Part shown: positions 36,641-45,685 of the stretch, in pieces
Layout: each line of letters opens with the position of its first letter
Position numbering within the stretch: position 1 is the stretch's first letter
From: Paracyclopina nana
Lineage: Eukaryota > Arthropoda > Copepoda > Cyclopoida > Cyclopettidae
DNA: 64,000 nucleotides
Reading direction: 5' to 3'
Assembly: GCA_019096065.1 (NCBI GenBank)
Contig: JAGUCH010000002.1
Coordinates: forward strand, 16,256,501 to 16,320,500
Program-made: the position numbers and the translations under genes
Notes under the pieces: generated by a model
The model's input: only the letters and a program-made list of their open reading frames with translations
Told to the model about the DNA's origin: nothing
Database searches by the model: none

Positions 36641-39600
36641 TTACAGCGGCACGTTCAGCAGGCAAGTCAGCAGCGAGGCTCGCTGTTCCTCTTGCACTTG
36701 TCGTCTCCGCTGAGCTCGAGTAACCACTTGAAGAGGCACTGTGGTCGGGACCACAGTCTGTCTTTTCTTCACCAGTTTGGCCTCGTGCGGCACGGGAGCT
36801 ATAGCGTGCTGACGAGCGAGCTTTTTGTGGATGGCTTTTTGCTGTTTCTTCTGCACTTCCTTTATGTGGGCGGGAGTACTGATGATGTCTTTTTCCACTT
36901 GTTTCTCGATTTCCAGCGCGGGGGGTTGGACTCGGTTGAGGGCAAAGTCGTCCTCGAAGATATCCAACGGGACAAGATTGGAGATCGGGCGAGTCACCAC
37001 GAATTTGGGTCTCTTTTGAGGCACTACCTGCACTTCTGCTTTGCGCACCACTCCATCCTGGCCCGCTATAGTTTTCATCACCTTTCCATACCGCCAATCG
37101 CACCTCCTGTCCTTCGCATCCACCACCAGCACCATCTGACCAGGACTTAAGCTCTCTACAAATTTGGTCCACTTTGGCAGCTTGTGCAACTTGAAAAGAA
37201 AGCTCGGCACCCACTCGGCCCAGAGTTTTTGTAAGAAGGTTTCGATCACACCGAACCTGATCTCTGCTCTGTTCAGCTGCTCTCCTCCCGGAATGGGCAG
37301 CAACTCTCCGGGAGGGCCCAAAGATAAAAAATGATTAGGAGTAAGCACCTCCCCTCGCACTTCACCGATGGGCCTACTGTTGACAACGGACATAGCTCGC
37401 AAAGTGAGAGTGTGGAACTCGTCGAGCGTGAATGTGTACCGGCGATACAATTTGTAGTAATGAGTTTTCCAGAGCCGGACACTTGTTTCTGCAAGCCCGT
37501 TGAAGTGTGGCCCGTAGGGCGGGGAAAAGGTCCAATCTTTCACCCCCACGTCGAGCGACCACTTGCGTAGGTGGCTCCAGTCAATCATCTTCAACTGTTG
37601 AAGCAGTGCCTCATGCCGGTCATCCCCCCAGATGGCGGCCATGGTGCTGGGTAATCCGGGGCCATTGTCAGACCTGATGGATTTCGGGGTGCCCCTCAAA
37701 GCTACAAATCTCTGCAAGGCATTGGTGACATGGTACGTCAGCATTGACTGCGTCACCTCTGCATGAATGGCGTGAGTATCGCGACAAGCTACAATGAGGA
37801 CATGTCTGCTTTGGGTGGTTCTACCAATTTTCACAGAGAATGGCCCTGCAAAGTCAATCGACACATTTTTGAAAGGGAGAATATCAGTATAGGTGAAGGC
37901 GTCTTTTGGTAAGGGGGCCATTTGAGGTATGAGGGGGACTCTCGTCTTTTTCTGGCACTCGATGCAGCTCCTCACCACGGACTTGGCTATGGAGTCACAT
38001 CGCAGAGGCCAGTAAAGAAACCTGGCTCGGTTCAACAGAGTTTTGTAGCCAGTCTCATGGTCCGAGGCGATGTGTAGCGATTTCAAAATGCTGAACGCCA
38101 ATTTAGAGGGGGGAATCACCAGCCTCGCCCTCACTAAGCCTGGGATAGCTAGCTCAGATAATCGCCCCATGGAGCGAAGCTCCCCCCATTTCCCCACGCA
38201 GAGTCTGAGACCAGACAGCGCCGATTTTGGGGGAAATTGGCCTTCCTTAAGAACGTAGTTCAGCTCGTCTTGATAGAATCTCAGTTGCTCTCGCAGCACC
38301 AATCTTGCCTCGGCAGCCTCTACCATGGACGCATCACGACGTGCTTCCTCTGGGATTTCTGAAGGATCTACTTTTGTGGGGATCTTTCCATGCTTGGCCA
38401 CGAAAGCTCTCAACTTGGAAGCATACAAGATCATCCATCCCAGGGTGTACACGCTTTTCTTGTAATTGTCGTTGAAGCTGTCATAGCTTAGAGGCAGCGT
38501 CTTGGCTTTTTCAGCCTCCCACAGTTTAGTTTGATTAATGAGGAGTGCTGCCACGCTTCCTGCGGCGGCTTCGGCCTCGACCTCCGCCGCGGAGGTCGCC
38601 ATGATCATGACGTATTCGGAGCAGGCCGCAGCCAAGGCTTCTGGTGGGGGGTCCACTTTTCCCAATTTTGGGAACTCTTCGATAGGCCCTCTAAGCCACT
38701 TTGGACCATGTAGCCACAGCTCATTGTTTTGGAGGTCTTTCACAGCCAGTCCTCGAGTAGGCAAATCACTAGCGTTGTCTTTGGTGCGAACATGTCGCCA
38801 TTCATACCCCCGAGTAAGCCTATGGATCTGACTAACCCGGTTGCCGATGAAAGTCTTCCATGCCCGACCGGATTTCGCGAGCCATGTCAAGACACACGAC
38901 GAATCTGTGAAGAAATACACGTTTTCTAAAGGCCATTCCAACCTTAGAATGCGTTTCGACATCCTTGAGCCCAAAACGGAGCCCATTATCTCCAAGTCCG
39001 GAATGGATCGTCGCTCCGACAAAGGTGCCAGTCTTTTCTTGGACATGAGAAGATTAGAGGTGACTCCCTCGGCGGTCTCGACCCTGAGGTAGGCCACGCA
39101 TGCATAAGCCATCTCTGAGGCGTCCGAGAAGATGGCGAGGATCATGCGACATTGTCCTTTTGGTTTTATGCATCTTGGGAACGATATGTGTTTCAATTCT
39201 TCAAGAGCCACCAGACATGCTTTCCAAATTCGTATGACTTGCTTCAAATCCGGGTGGTCCACTTCTTCTAAATTGGTGTCCCAATCTAAACCCATGACTG
39301 GTCTCAACGCACAGACTTGCTGCATGGCCAGCCTGGGCGCTAGCGTGATCGGATCCAATAGCCCTAGTGGGTCATAAATTTTGGCTGCGGCTGACGCGAA
39401 CGACCTCAGAGTGACTGGTTTATCCACATATTCAGCCACGTCGGGCGTGGAGTATTTGAAAGTGTCGGCCTTCAGATCCAGGATCATTCCTAGTGTTTTT
39501 TCTCCTTCAGCGGCTGAAGTCGACTTTTTCAAACCCGGGTCAAGTTGGCTGATGGCAATTTCATTGTTGCTGACCCATTTCATAAGAGGTAGGCAAGCTT

Positions 39601-42600
39601 CCGCCATAATGTGGTTACATTGTTCCACTATAAGTTGAGCTTCTTCATGGTCCTCGGCTCCGGTCACCACATCGTCCATGTAGGAGTCTTCCATGATTGC
39701 TCGCGCTCCCAAGGGGTGAGTGGACATGTATTTTTCTGCATGGGACTTGATGCCATACAACGCCATACATGGTGACGCTGCTGCTCCGAACATGAGTGAC
39801 ACCGACTCATAAGCTTCTCCTTTCCACCAGAACCGAAAGTACTTTCTATCCTCAGGAGCCAGAAGAAACTGGAGGTACATCTTCTTTACGTCGGCGGTGA
39901 TAACTACTGGTTTTAGCCTCAATCGCAGCAGAACATTCAGTAGGTCATTCAACAGGTTAGGGCCCGGCAGCATAGTGTCATTAAGACTTTTTCCCCCTCT
40001 GAACTTCCGCGCGCAGTCAAAAACCATCCTGACTGGCGTAGACGGTTTGTCTGGTCGGGAAACTGTCAATCCTGGCAGATAAAATCCTTCCCGAAGCTGG
40101 TCTACGCCTGGCCGCAATTTTCTTGCGAAGCCATTGTCTAATAAGGCTTGAATTTCTTTGCAGGAGGCCTCATATACCAGTGGCATATTTTGTTGTAATT
40201 TATGTTCGAATTTTGTTGCCATTGCCTTTGACTCCTCGTAATTGCAGTGGATGTCGGGCTCTCCCGGCTTCCACATGACCGGAATCTGTATCCTTTTATT
40301 GGGGAGTTGCTTGATTCCTTGCTTGATGATGTTGATTGCGTAGAGTTCTTGAGCAGTCTCCGGCTTTGAATCTTCGTTTTCCTCTTCAGCTCCGATCCCC
40401 AACATGTCTAGTGACCACAAGTTTTCCAGGAGCTTTTCTGGATCTTCATCCATTTTGAATCGTATTTCCGTGTCATGTCCTCTTATTGCTTTCATTTTCT
40501 CCCCCCGTTTTGTTTCTTTGACCTCAACCGTTGAGGTCGCAAAACAAATCGATTCATTTTGTCCGTACAGGAGGACATTTCCCAGTTTCGTTTTAATGAC
40601 ATAAGGCTTTCCTTCTTGCAATTTATCTAAATCTGCCATCCAGTCGTAATTTTGAATTCCGAGCAATAATTGTACTCCTTGTTTTTCGATTTTTGGGAAG
40701 TGCACCTCGTTCAACTCTGGGAATTGGATTTTTAGTGTTTCGATTGGTGGTATTTTGATTGAGTCGATGATTTTGGGCACCGTTTGAGCTTCGATTAGTT
40801 GATTATGGTGGGTAACCGTGGATTTGATGACGAAGCTCACTTTTTGCGATTCAATCCGTTTTTGTGCATTCAGTGATTGGATGTTTTGAATGGTGGTGGC
40901 ACCACTTAGTTGCAGTGCTTCTGCTGCGCTTTTTACCAAGAAATTGCAGTCACTAGCCGTGTCCATTAATACGTTGACGTTGATTGTTTTTCCATTGTTT
41001 GGGTTTTTTAAAGTGGCAGGAGCAATGAAATACGAAGTGAGATTGTCTTTATTGGTTAAAAGCGAGGTTGCTTCAGAGACGGTCTCTGTAGCATTTTTTG
41101 CGGAAGAGACCAAATTTTTTAAAAAGTTCATTAAATCCTTGGTTGTGACTTCGTCTTCGGGTTTGGGTTGTTCAGGAGGAGGAGGTTTGGAGACTGCCTC
41201 TTCGTTTTGTTCCGGGCATATCAAAACGTTGTGCTTTCCGGATTTGCAAATCCTGCAGGTCCATTTCATGTGGCACGCATTGACTCGGTGTTTTCCCAGT
41301 AGGCACTTGTAGCATGCTCTTGACTCATTGACTTTGTTCTTGCGTTGTTTGATAGTTAAGGCTTTGAATTGGGGGCATTTCAACAACGTGTGACTGGCGG
41401 AGCACAAAGGACAGTTATTGAAGATTTTTTGGCTGGCGTCGTTGGACGAGGTGGCCAAGACGACAGGTGATATGTCGTCGCTGTCATATTCTGAGCTGTC
41501 GTTGCCCATAGTGGTGGCGAAAGCAATTTTTGATTTAGTTTTTAGCCCATCGCACTCGTAGAGTTGTGCGAGTTGAGCTTCACACCACTTGTTAAATATT
41601 TCGAAAGTGAACCCTTTTGGGCTTAGAATTTGGCAATAATGATTGAACGATTCGCGAGCTTTTGAAGTGAACGTGAGTGAGCTTTTGGCTCGGCCGTGAT
41701 GACTGGCAAGATTAGTTCCAGGTATTTGTGACAACTGAATAGACAATTTCATAATTGCAGCTTGAGCGGCCGATATGGACTCCACATTGGTGTGGTCAAT
41801 GGTGCCTAGCTCGCCTAGATTGTTGTAGGCATAATTTATCTGTCTATCGATGTTGCCGTACGTTTCTTCCAATGATTGCAGAGCTTTGTAATAGTTCTCC
41901 CGATTTCGTTGTAAGTAGACAAAGCTGCGATTGGCCGGTCCTCCTGAGGTTTTTTCCACTAACCTGCCAAACTTTTCGGCCATGGATATGGTCGGGTTGT
42001 CATGTACCAGGAACTTGAAATTTTGCTTGAACACGAAGTACTCAGACGGATTTTTTCCCGTGAAGCTCTCCAAATCAAGAGGTTTCAATTTGATGTTCTG
42101 ATAGAGGTTGGGTGACATATGCGTTCTCGAGTCTGGAGATTGATCTGCAGTGCTCGGAAGAGCGCCCCAAGGATCGTCAGGGTCAGGGGGATCATTTCCT
42201 TCTCGTCGGCGTTCTTCTTCGTTGGGATCATGTGGTGGTCTCCCAGGCGGCCTGGGAGGAGGGCCTGACCCACCAAAATTTCCAGGATTGGGGGGTGGCA
42301 AGGGATTGTAATCCCTGTCATTGCGTTCCCTGTCATCTCTGTTGTGGTTGTCGGGGTATTTTCTTCCCCGATCGCCTCCCCTCCCTCGACTTCCCCGAGG
42401 ATGACCTGCTCCTGCCCCCGCGGTCATTTGCCTAGCCATGGAGGCTGCTGACTGGTAGAAAGTGGGGTCTGCGGCGGCGGAGTAAAAGGCGGCGGAGTAG
42501 GGGTCGAACGTTGAGGGTTGTTGCACTTGGGGTGGTTCTGGACGGCTACGTTGATCCTGTCGCAAGTCTGGGAGCCTTCGAGGCATAAATCTGTCGCGCC

Positions 42601-44821
42601 GGGGATCATAGCCATGATTATCGTCGTCGTCAGACGCAGAGCGAGGGGACGCAGGGGCGTACAACCACGGCCCTCGGGGTGGTGGTGGCGGAGGAGTGAA
42701 GGACCCGTCAAAGAATCTTTGCGTTACTTTGGCTAAGCTAGTGTCAGGGGAAATATAATGGTTCGCTCTGGTGGTGACATATTGGGCGAGTCTATGTACT
42801 CCCGGATCTTTATCCCTTACTTGAGGGGAGACCGGCAAGAAGGGGTGCTCAGTCAAAAGTTCAGCTTTTCTTACCATCAAGACTTGGATGTGCGTGGCTA
42901 GCTGATGAACGATGTAATAAGGCTTGGAGGCGTTCATTTCTCTCTCCAGGTTGGCAGCTGCTTCCTGGATCTGGGTGACAATATCAAGGTAGTTATTGAT
43001 GACTTGGATAGGCGTCGGGGCCAACCTGCTGTTGGCGTCAGCAAGAGATTTTCTGTAAGCACTGGCCTCGGTTTGGGCTTCCCGAATGGCTATCTGCAGC
43101 GGGCCGTCGAATGAGACCACCAACGGCGAGGTCATCAGCTGAGGTTGTTGGTCGAGCAAAGTTTGCCTTGCTCTTGCGGCGGCATCCAAATCATCCAAGG
43201 ATCTCAGGACCGTGTCGGACACGGCCGAGTTGGACCCCATGTTTTCCATGGCCACCCTGAGAGCCGCTCTCAGACGCGACCTCACCTCCAGGTATTGGGT
43301 CTCATGTTCGGATAATTCCACGTCCGGTTGTTGCGGAGCTTTTGGAAGCGCATTTTGAGATGCTCCACTCGATTGCGTCCGGTGCAGTGAATTTTCAACA
43401 CCAGTGTTATTTGAGTTGGGGTTCAACATGGAGTTAGCCGTAGCGAGAGCAGAATTTCGGCCGTGCGATCTGGGGCTCGGTGAAGGTTGGTTAGAGCTCC
43501 CTTCTTGCCTGCTCCCGGTGATGGTGTTGGACGTATTGGCCTCGTCTACGATGATACTGGGCAGGTCTTGAGCTGACATTGACGAAAGCTGCGGAGGACG
43601 AAAATTTGAAGATGGTTCGCTCCTTCCGGAGGAGAGGCTTTGTTGAGCCATTTGCAGTTGGGCCGCTTTTTGACGTTCTAGGTTGGCTCTTTCCTCTTCT
43701 AATTGTCGTCTCTCTTTGGCAATGGCCTCCCGAGCAGCTTTTTCCCGGGCGTCTATTTGACGCAGCTTTTCTAGCTCCCTAGACATTTGTTGAGTCAACG
43801 CCACCGATTGTTGCTTACTTTGGTCTCTAGCGATCTTTATGCGGATTTCGTCAAGAGAAGCAATGTAATAGCCCAGAGTGAGCACTTCTTCTTCATGGGC
43901 CTCCATGATCTGGTTTGCAGCCACAGTAGGTAAGGTGCGAGCATATTCTTTGACTGCAGCAGTCAGAGCATCCACCACTTGGGCTCCGCCGTCAGCCAAA
44001 TCCTTGAGATTGTTGGCGCGATAAGATGAGTCCTTTACCGCTGAAATGGCTTCTTTGGTAAACTTTTCTGCATCCTGCTTCGCCCGGGTGTAGGCGTATT
44101 CCTTGGCCGAAGTTTCTTGCCTCACATGTGACAAGGTGTTGGATGAGTGTCGCCCCACGCTAGGAGGTTGTTGAATGGAGTCTGACGAGGCCGCACTGTT
44201 GGGTCTTCTTTCGCTAGATTCCCCACTGGAAGGCTGAGGGTGTACCTCCACGTTTACTCTCTGGGTTCCGATCAGTGTAGTCAGGTCTCCTCCCGGAGAC
44301 AGGTAGAGAGTTCTGTCTCCCCCCGCTGCCGCAGCGGAGGGGCTCAGCGAAGAAGCCATCGGATTTGACCCAAATAGTTTCGAGAAGAAATGCTGGACTA
44401 CTGCTCCAGTGCGCGATGGAGTACGTTGATCCGGTGGGGATTCTTGGGCTTTCTCCTGTTCTTCAGCCCTGAAGGGTAAAGGTCGAACAACATGGCCCGA
44501 ATTGTCGCGAGGGGGAACAACTACTTCCTCCTCGCTCAGGACTTCTATCAAATCCTCTTCAGACCGGTCAGCTTGAACCGCTTGGACTCGAGTTGGTGAC
44601 GACGTCGGGCCTGAAAACTCGCTGGTTTTGCTAGCGAATAAAGGTTCCCGCTTATGATGATGGATTTTTTTATGCAGCTGAGCCAAAGTTAGATTTGCTT
44701 GAGCTGCGACCTGACTAGCTATCTCCTCCTGGGTAAGAGGTTGGATTTTGTTGAGTCTGTTACTAGTCCTCGTTGGTTCCACCGGAGTTCTTGCTTTTTT
44801 CGCTCTTTTCGATCGGGTCAT
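36641..44821 (-). CDS. BEL/Pao Gag-Pol polyprotein
   Basis: A single frame from ATG 44821 to TAA 36641-36643, about 2726 residues. An N-terminal Ser/Gln/Pro-rich and coiled-coil Gag region and an RG-rich stretch lead to the Pao Gag domain (LDLESFTGKNPSEYF). Cys/His zinc-knuckle clusters lie near residues 1140-1205. Then come an aspartic protease (VLMDTASDCNF, about residue 1285), reverse transcriptase with SYMDDVVTG (about 1712), RNase H (FSDASE, TDSSCV, DNASDLPTRG) and integrase with an HHCC-like region (to about 2285) and D, D, E motifs (VSIDFAGP, RSDNGPG, FNGLAETS). The frame also runs 39 codons upstream into the LTR; the Met at 44821 is preferred because it follows the LTR and primer site. 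No stops or frameshifts are seen. Confidence 0.93.
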   Translation of the reverse strand: MTRSKRAKKARTPVEPTRTSNRLNKIQPLTQEEIASQVAAQANLTLAQLHKKIHHHKREPLFASKTSEFSGPTSSPTRVQAVQADRSEEDLIEVLSEEEVVVPPRDNSGHVVRPLPFRAEEQEKAQESPPDQRTPSRTGAVVQHFFSKLFGSNPMASSLSPSAAAAGGDRTLYLSPGGDLTTLIGTQRVNVEVHPQPSSGESSERRPNSAASSDSIQQPPSVGRHSSNTLSHVRQETSAKEYAYTRAKQDAEKFTKEAISAVKDSSYRANNLKDLADGGAQVVDALTAAVKEYARTLPTVAANQIMEAHEEEVLTLGYYIASLDEIRIKIARDQSKQQSVALTQQMSRELEKLRQIDAREKAAREAIAKERRQLEEERANLERQKAAQLQMAQQSLSSGRSEPSSNFRPPQLSSMSAQDLPSIIVDEANTSNTITGSRQEGSSNQPSPSPRSHGRNSALATANSMLNPNSNNTGVENSLHRTQSSGASQNALPKAPQQPDVELSEHETQYLEVRSRLRAALRVAMENMGSNSAVSDTVLRSLDDLDAAARARQTLLDQQPQLMTSPLVVSFDGPLQIAIREAQTEASAYRKSLADANSRLAPTPIQVINNYLDIVTQIQEAAANLEREMNASKPYYIVHQLATHIQVLMVRKAELLTEHPFLPVSPQVRDKDPGVHRLAQYVTTRANHYISPDTSLAKVTQRFFDGSFTPPPPPPRGPWLYAPASPRSASDDDDNHGYDPRRDRFMPRRLPDLRQDQRSRPEPPQVQQPSTFDPYSAAFYSAAADPTFYQSAASMARQMTAGAGAGHPRGSRGRGGDRGRKYPDNHNRDDRERNDRDYNPLPPPNPGNFGGSGPPPRPPGRPPHDPNEEERRREGNDPPDPDDPWGALPSTADQSPDSRTHMSPNLYQNIKLKPLDLESFTGKNPSEYFVFKQNFKFLVHDNPTISMAEKFGRLVEKTSGGPANRSFVYLQRNRENYYKALQSLEETYGNIDRQINYAYNNLGELGTIDHTNVESISAAQAAIMKLSIQLSQIPGTNLASHHGRAKSSLTFTSKARESFNHYCQILSPKGFTFEIFNKWCEAQLAQLYECDGLKTKSKIAFATTMGNDSSEYDSDDISPVVLATSSNDASQKIFNNCPLCSASHTLLKCPQFKALTIKQRKNKVNESRACYKCLLGKHRVNACHMKWTCRICKSGKHNVLICPEQNEEAVSKPPPPEQPKPEDEVTTKDLMNFLKNLVSSAKNATETVSEATSLLTNKDNLTSYFIAPATLKNPNNGKTINVNVLMDTASDCNFLVKSAAEALQLSGATTIQNIQSLNAQKRIESQKVSFVIKSTVTHHNQLIEAQTVPKIIDSIKIPPIETLKIQFPELNEVHFPKIEKQGVQLLLGIQNYDWMADLDKLQEGKPYVIKTKLGNVLLYGQNESICFATSTVEVKETKRGEKMKAIRGHDTEIRFKMDEDPEKLLENLWSLDMLGIGAEEENEDSKPETAQELYAINIIKQGIKQLPNKRIQIPVMWKPGEPDIHCNYEESKAMATKFEHKLQQNMPLVYEASCKEIQALLDNGFARKLRPGVDQLREGFYLPGLTVSRPDKPSTPVRMVFDCARKFRGGKSLNDTMLPGPNLLNDLLNVLLRLRLKPVVITADVKKMYLQFLLAPEDRKYFRFWWKGEAYESVSLMFGAAASPCMALYGIKSHAEKYMSTHPLGARAIMEDSYMDDVVTGAEDHEEAQLIVEQCNHIMAEACLPLMKWVSNNEIAISQLDPGLKKSTSAAEGEKTLGMILDLKADTFKYSTPDVAEYVDKPVTLRSFASAAAKIYDPLGLLDPITLAPRLAMQQVCALRPVMGLDWDTNLEEVDHPDLKQVIRIWKACLVALEELKHISFPRCIKPKGQCRMILAIFSDASEMAYACVAYLRVETAEGVTSNLLMSKKRLAPLSERRSIPDLEIMGSVLGSRMSKRILRLEWPLENVYFFTDSSCVLTWLAKSGRAWKTFIGNRVSQIHRLTRGYEWRHVRTKDNASDLPTRGLAVKDLQNNELWLHGPKWLRGPIEEFPKLGKVDPPPEALAAACSEYVMIMATSAAEVEAEAAAGSVAALLINQTKLWEAEKAKTLPLSYDSFNDNYKKSVYTLGWMILYASKLRAFVAKHGKIPTKVDPSEIPEEARRDASMVEAAEARLVLREQLRFYQDELNYVLKEGQFPPKSALSGLRLCVGKWGELRSMGRLSELAIPGLVRARLVIPPSKLAFSILKSLHIASDHETGYKTLLNRARFLYWPLRCDSIAKSVVRSCIECQKKTRVPLIPQMAPLPKDAFTYTDILPFKNVSIDFAGPFSVKIGRTTQSRHVLIVACRDTHAIHAEVTQSMLTYHVTNALQRFVALRGTPKSIRSDNGPGLPSTMAAIWGDDRHEALLQQLKMIDWSHLRKWSLDVGVKDWTFSPPYGPHFNGLAETSVRLWKTHYYKLYRRYTFTLDEFHTLTLRAMSVVNSRPIGEVRGEVLTPNHFLSLGPPGELLPIPGGEQLNRAEIRFGVIETFLQKLWAEWVPSFLFKLHKLPKWTKFVESLSPGQMVLVVDAKDRRCDWRYGKVMKTIAGQDGVVRKAEVQVVPQKRPKFVVTRPISNLVPLDIFEDDFALNRVQPPALEIEKQVEKDIISTPAHIKEVQKKQQKAIHKKLARQHAIAPVPHEAKLVKKRQTVVPTTVPLQVVTRAQRRRQVQEEQRASLLTCLLNVPL

Positions 44822-44870
44822 CGGAATGTCTGGCCTGCCAAGAACAAAGGATATTCCGGTTTCATCTAAT

Positions 44871-44888
44871 TCCCGGGTCGCGGCACCA
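44871..44888 (-). other. Primer-binding site of the BEL/Pao element
   Basis: Two bases inside the 5' LTR, the minus strand reads TGGTGCCGCGACCCGGGA, the form expected for pairing with the 3' end (CCA) of a host tRNA. Which tRNA cannot be told from this window. Confidence 0.75.
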
Positions 44889-44890
44889 CT

Positions 44891-45219
44891 TGGTGAATCC
44901 AGACAAGTTAGACCGAGGAATCTAAAGCAAGGATCCAATACTAGACACCTCTACGAGTAGTAGCCGCTACTACAAGCTCCGAGTCATAAGCAACAGACAT
45001 GGATCTAAACCAGCTTGCAGCAAGCTGTTTAGCACGGAAAGGACACGAAATCACACAATGATGAGTTATATTGCACAAAGAATGAAATAATAAAAAGTAC
45101 GTGTGATAGTTTCAAGTGTTGATCAAAGAGTGATTTATTTACATTCTTTCGCGGTTTTTGCATCAGCTTACAGCGGATCTTTTTACCGAGGGCTTCACTC
45201 AACCTCACGCACTTCGCCA
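44891..45219 (-). repeat. 5' LTR of the BEL/Pao element
   Basis: 329 bp; in element orientation it starts TGGCGAAGTG and ends GATTCACCA. By eye every base matches the copy at 32984-33312. As 5' LTR it should hold the element promoter; no TATA box was assigned. Confidence 0.95.
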
Positions 45220-45223
45220 GCTT

Positions 45224-45685
45224 TACTTTATATTCCGCAATCCAATATTTCTACTATTAACATAATTTTGTCAGAATGTACTTTGTGACCCGGCTAGATA
45301 TTCAGTAATGCTGCTAGATTGGAATAAAATTATCTCCTACCATTTTCAGGACTCGTAATGGACTATGAATTCGGACTTTACAAAAGTCCCCACTTTATAT
45401 TGGCCTTCTTATTATCTTTTTGATGTAATTCAATTGTTTCCAGATCTTTACTTTGCAATTTATTAAACCTTAGTGTAGTTGTGTAGATTTACAGGTACCA
45501 TCTTGATGTTCCTTCAATCATGCATAATAATGATAATAATAATAGTTCCAAATCTTCTTCAATCACAGAGATATGTATGTACTATATGTATGGATAGCTG
45601 CTGCTGTAGAGCGCCTATGTGGGTGTTAATAAGGGGTTCGTTTTGTAGTTTCACACACAAAGTAAAAAAAGAGACATCATTTCAT
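45224..45685. other. Non-coding stretch between the retrotransposon and the phosphatase gene
   Basis: AT-rich; should contain the 3' untranslated region of the minus-strand phosphatase. No gene is visible. Confidence 0.4.

Larger units (their letters stand above)
32984..45219 (-). mobile_element. Complete BEL/Pao LTR retrotransposon, 12.2 kb
   Basis: The element lies on the minus strand between two 329-bp LTRs that read as identical, with 4-bp flanking GCTT on both sides (32980-32983 and 45220-45223) as target duplication. LTRs begin TG and end CA in element orientation. A primer-binding site (44871-44888) follows the 5' LTR after two bases, and a GGGGGGAGC polypurine tract precedes the 3' LTR (33313-33321). 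It carries a 2.7-kilo-residue Gag-Pol frame and an extra downstream ORF. BEL/Pao affiliation comes from the order protease-RT-RNase H-integrase with YMDD and Pao-type RT motifs. At 12.2 kb it is well above the usual 6-8 kb. All main frames are open, so it may be active. Confidence 0.96.

Noticed and set aside
36692..37150. 152-codon plus-strand frame in the retrotransposon
   Set aside because: Antisense to the pol C-terminus, with no independent support.
44822..44938. Gag-Pol start at an earlier Met inside the LTR
   Set aside because: The 39-codon extension overlaps the primer-binding site and LTR end; the Met at 44821 is the more usual position.
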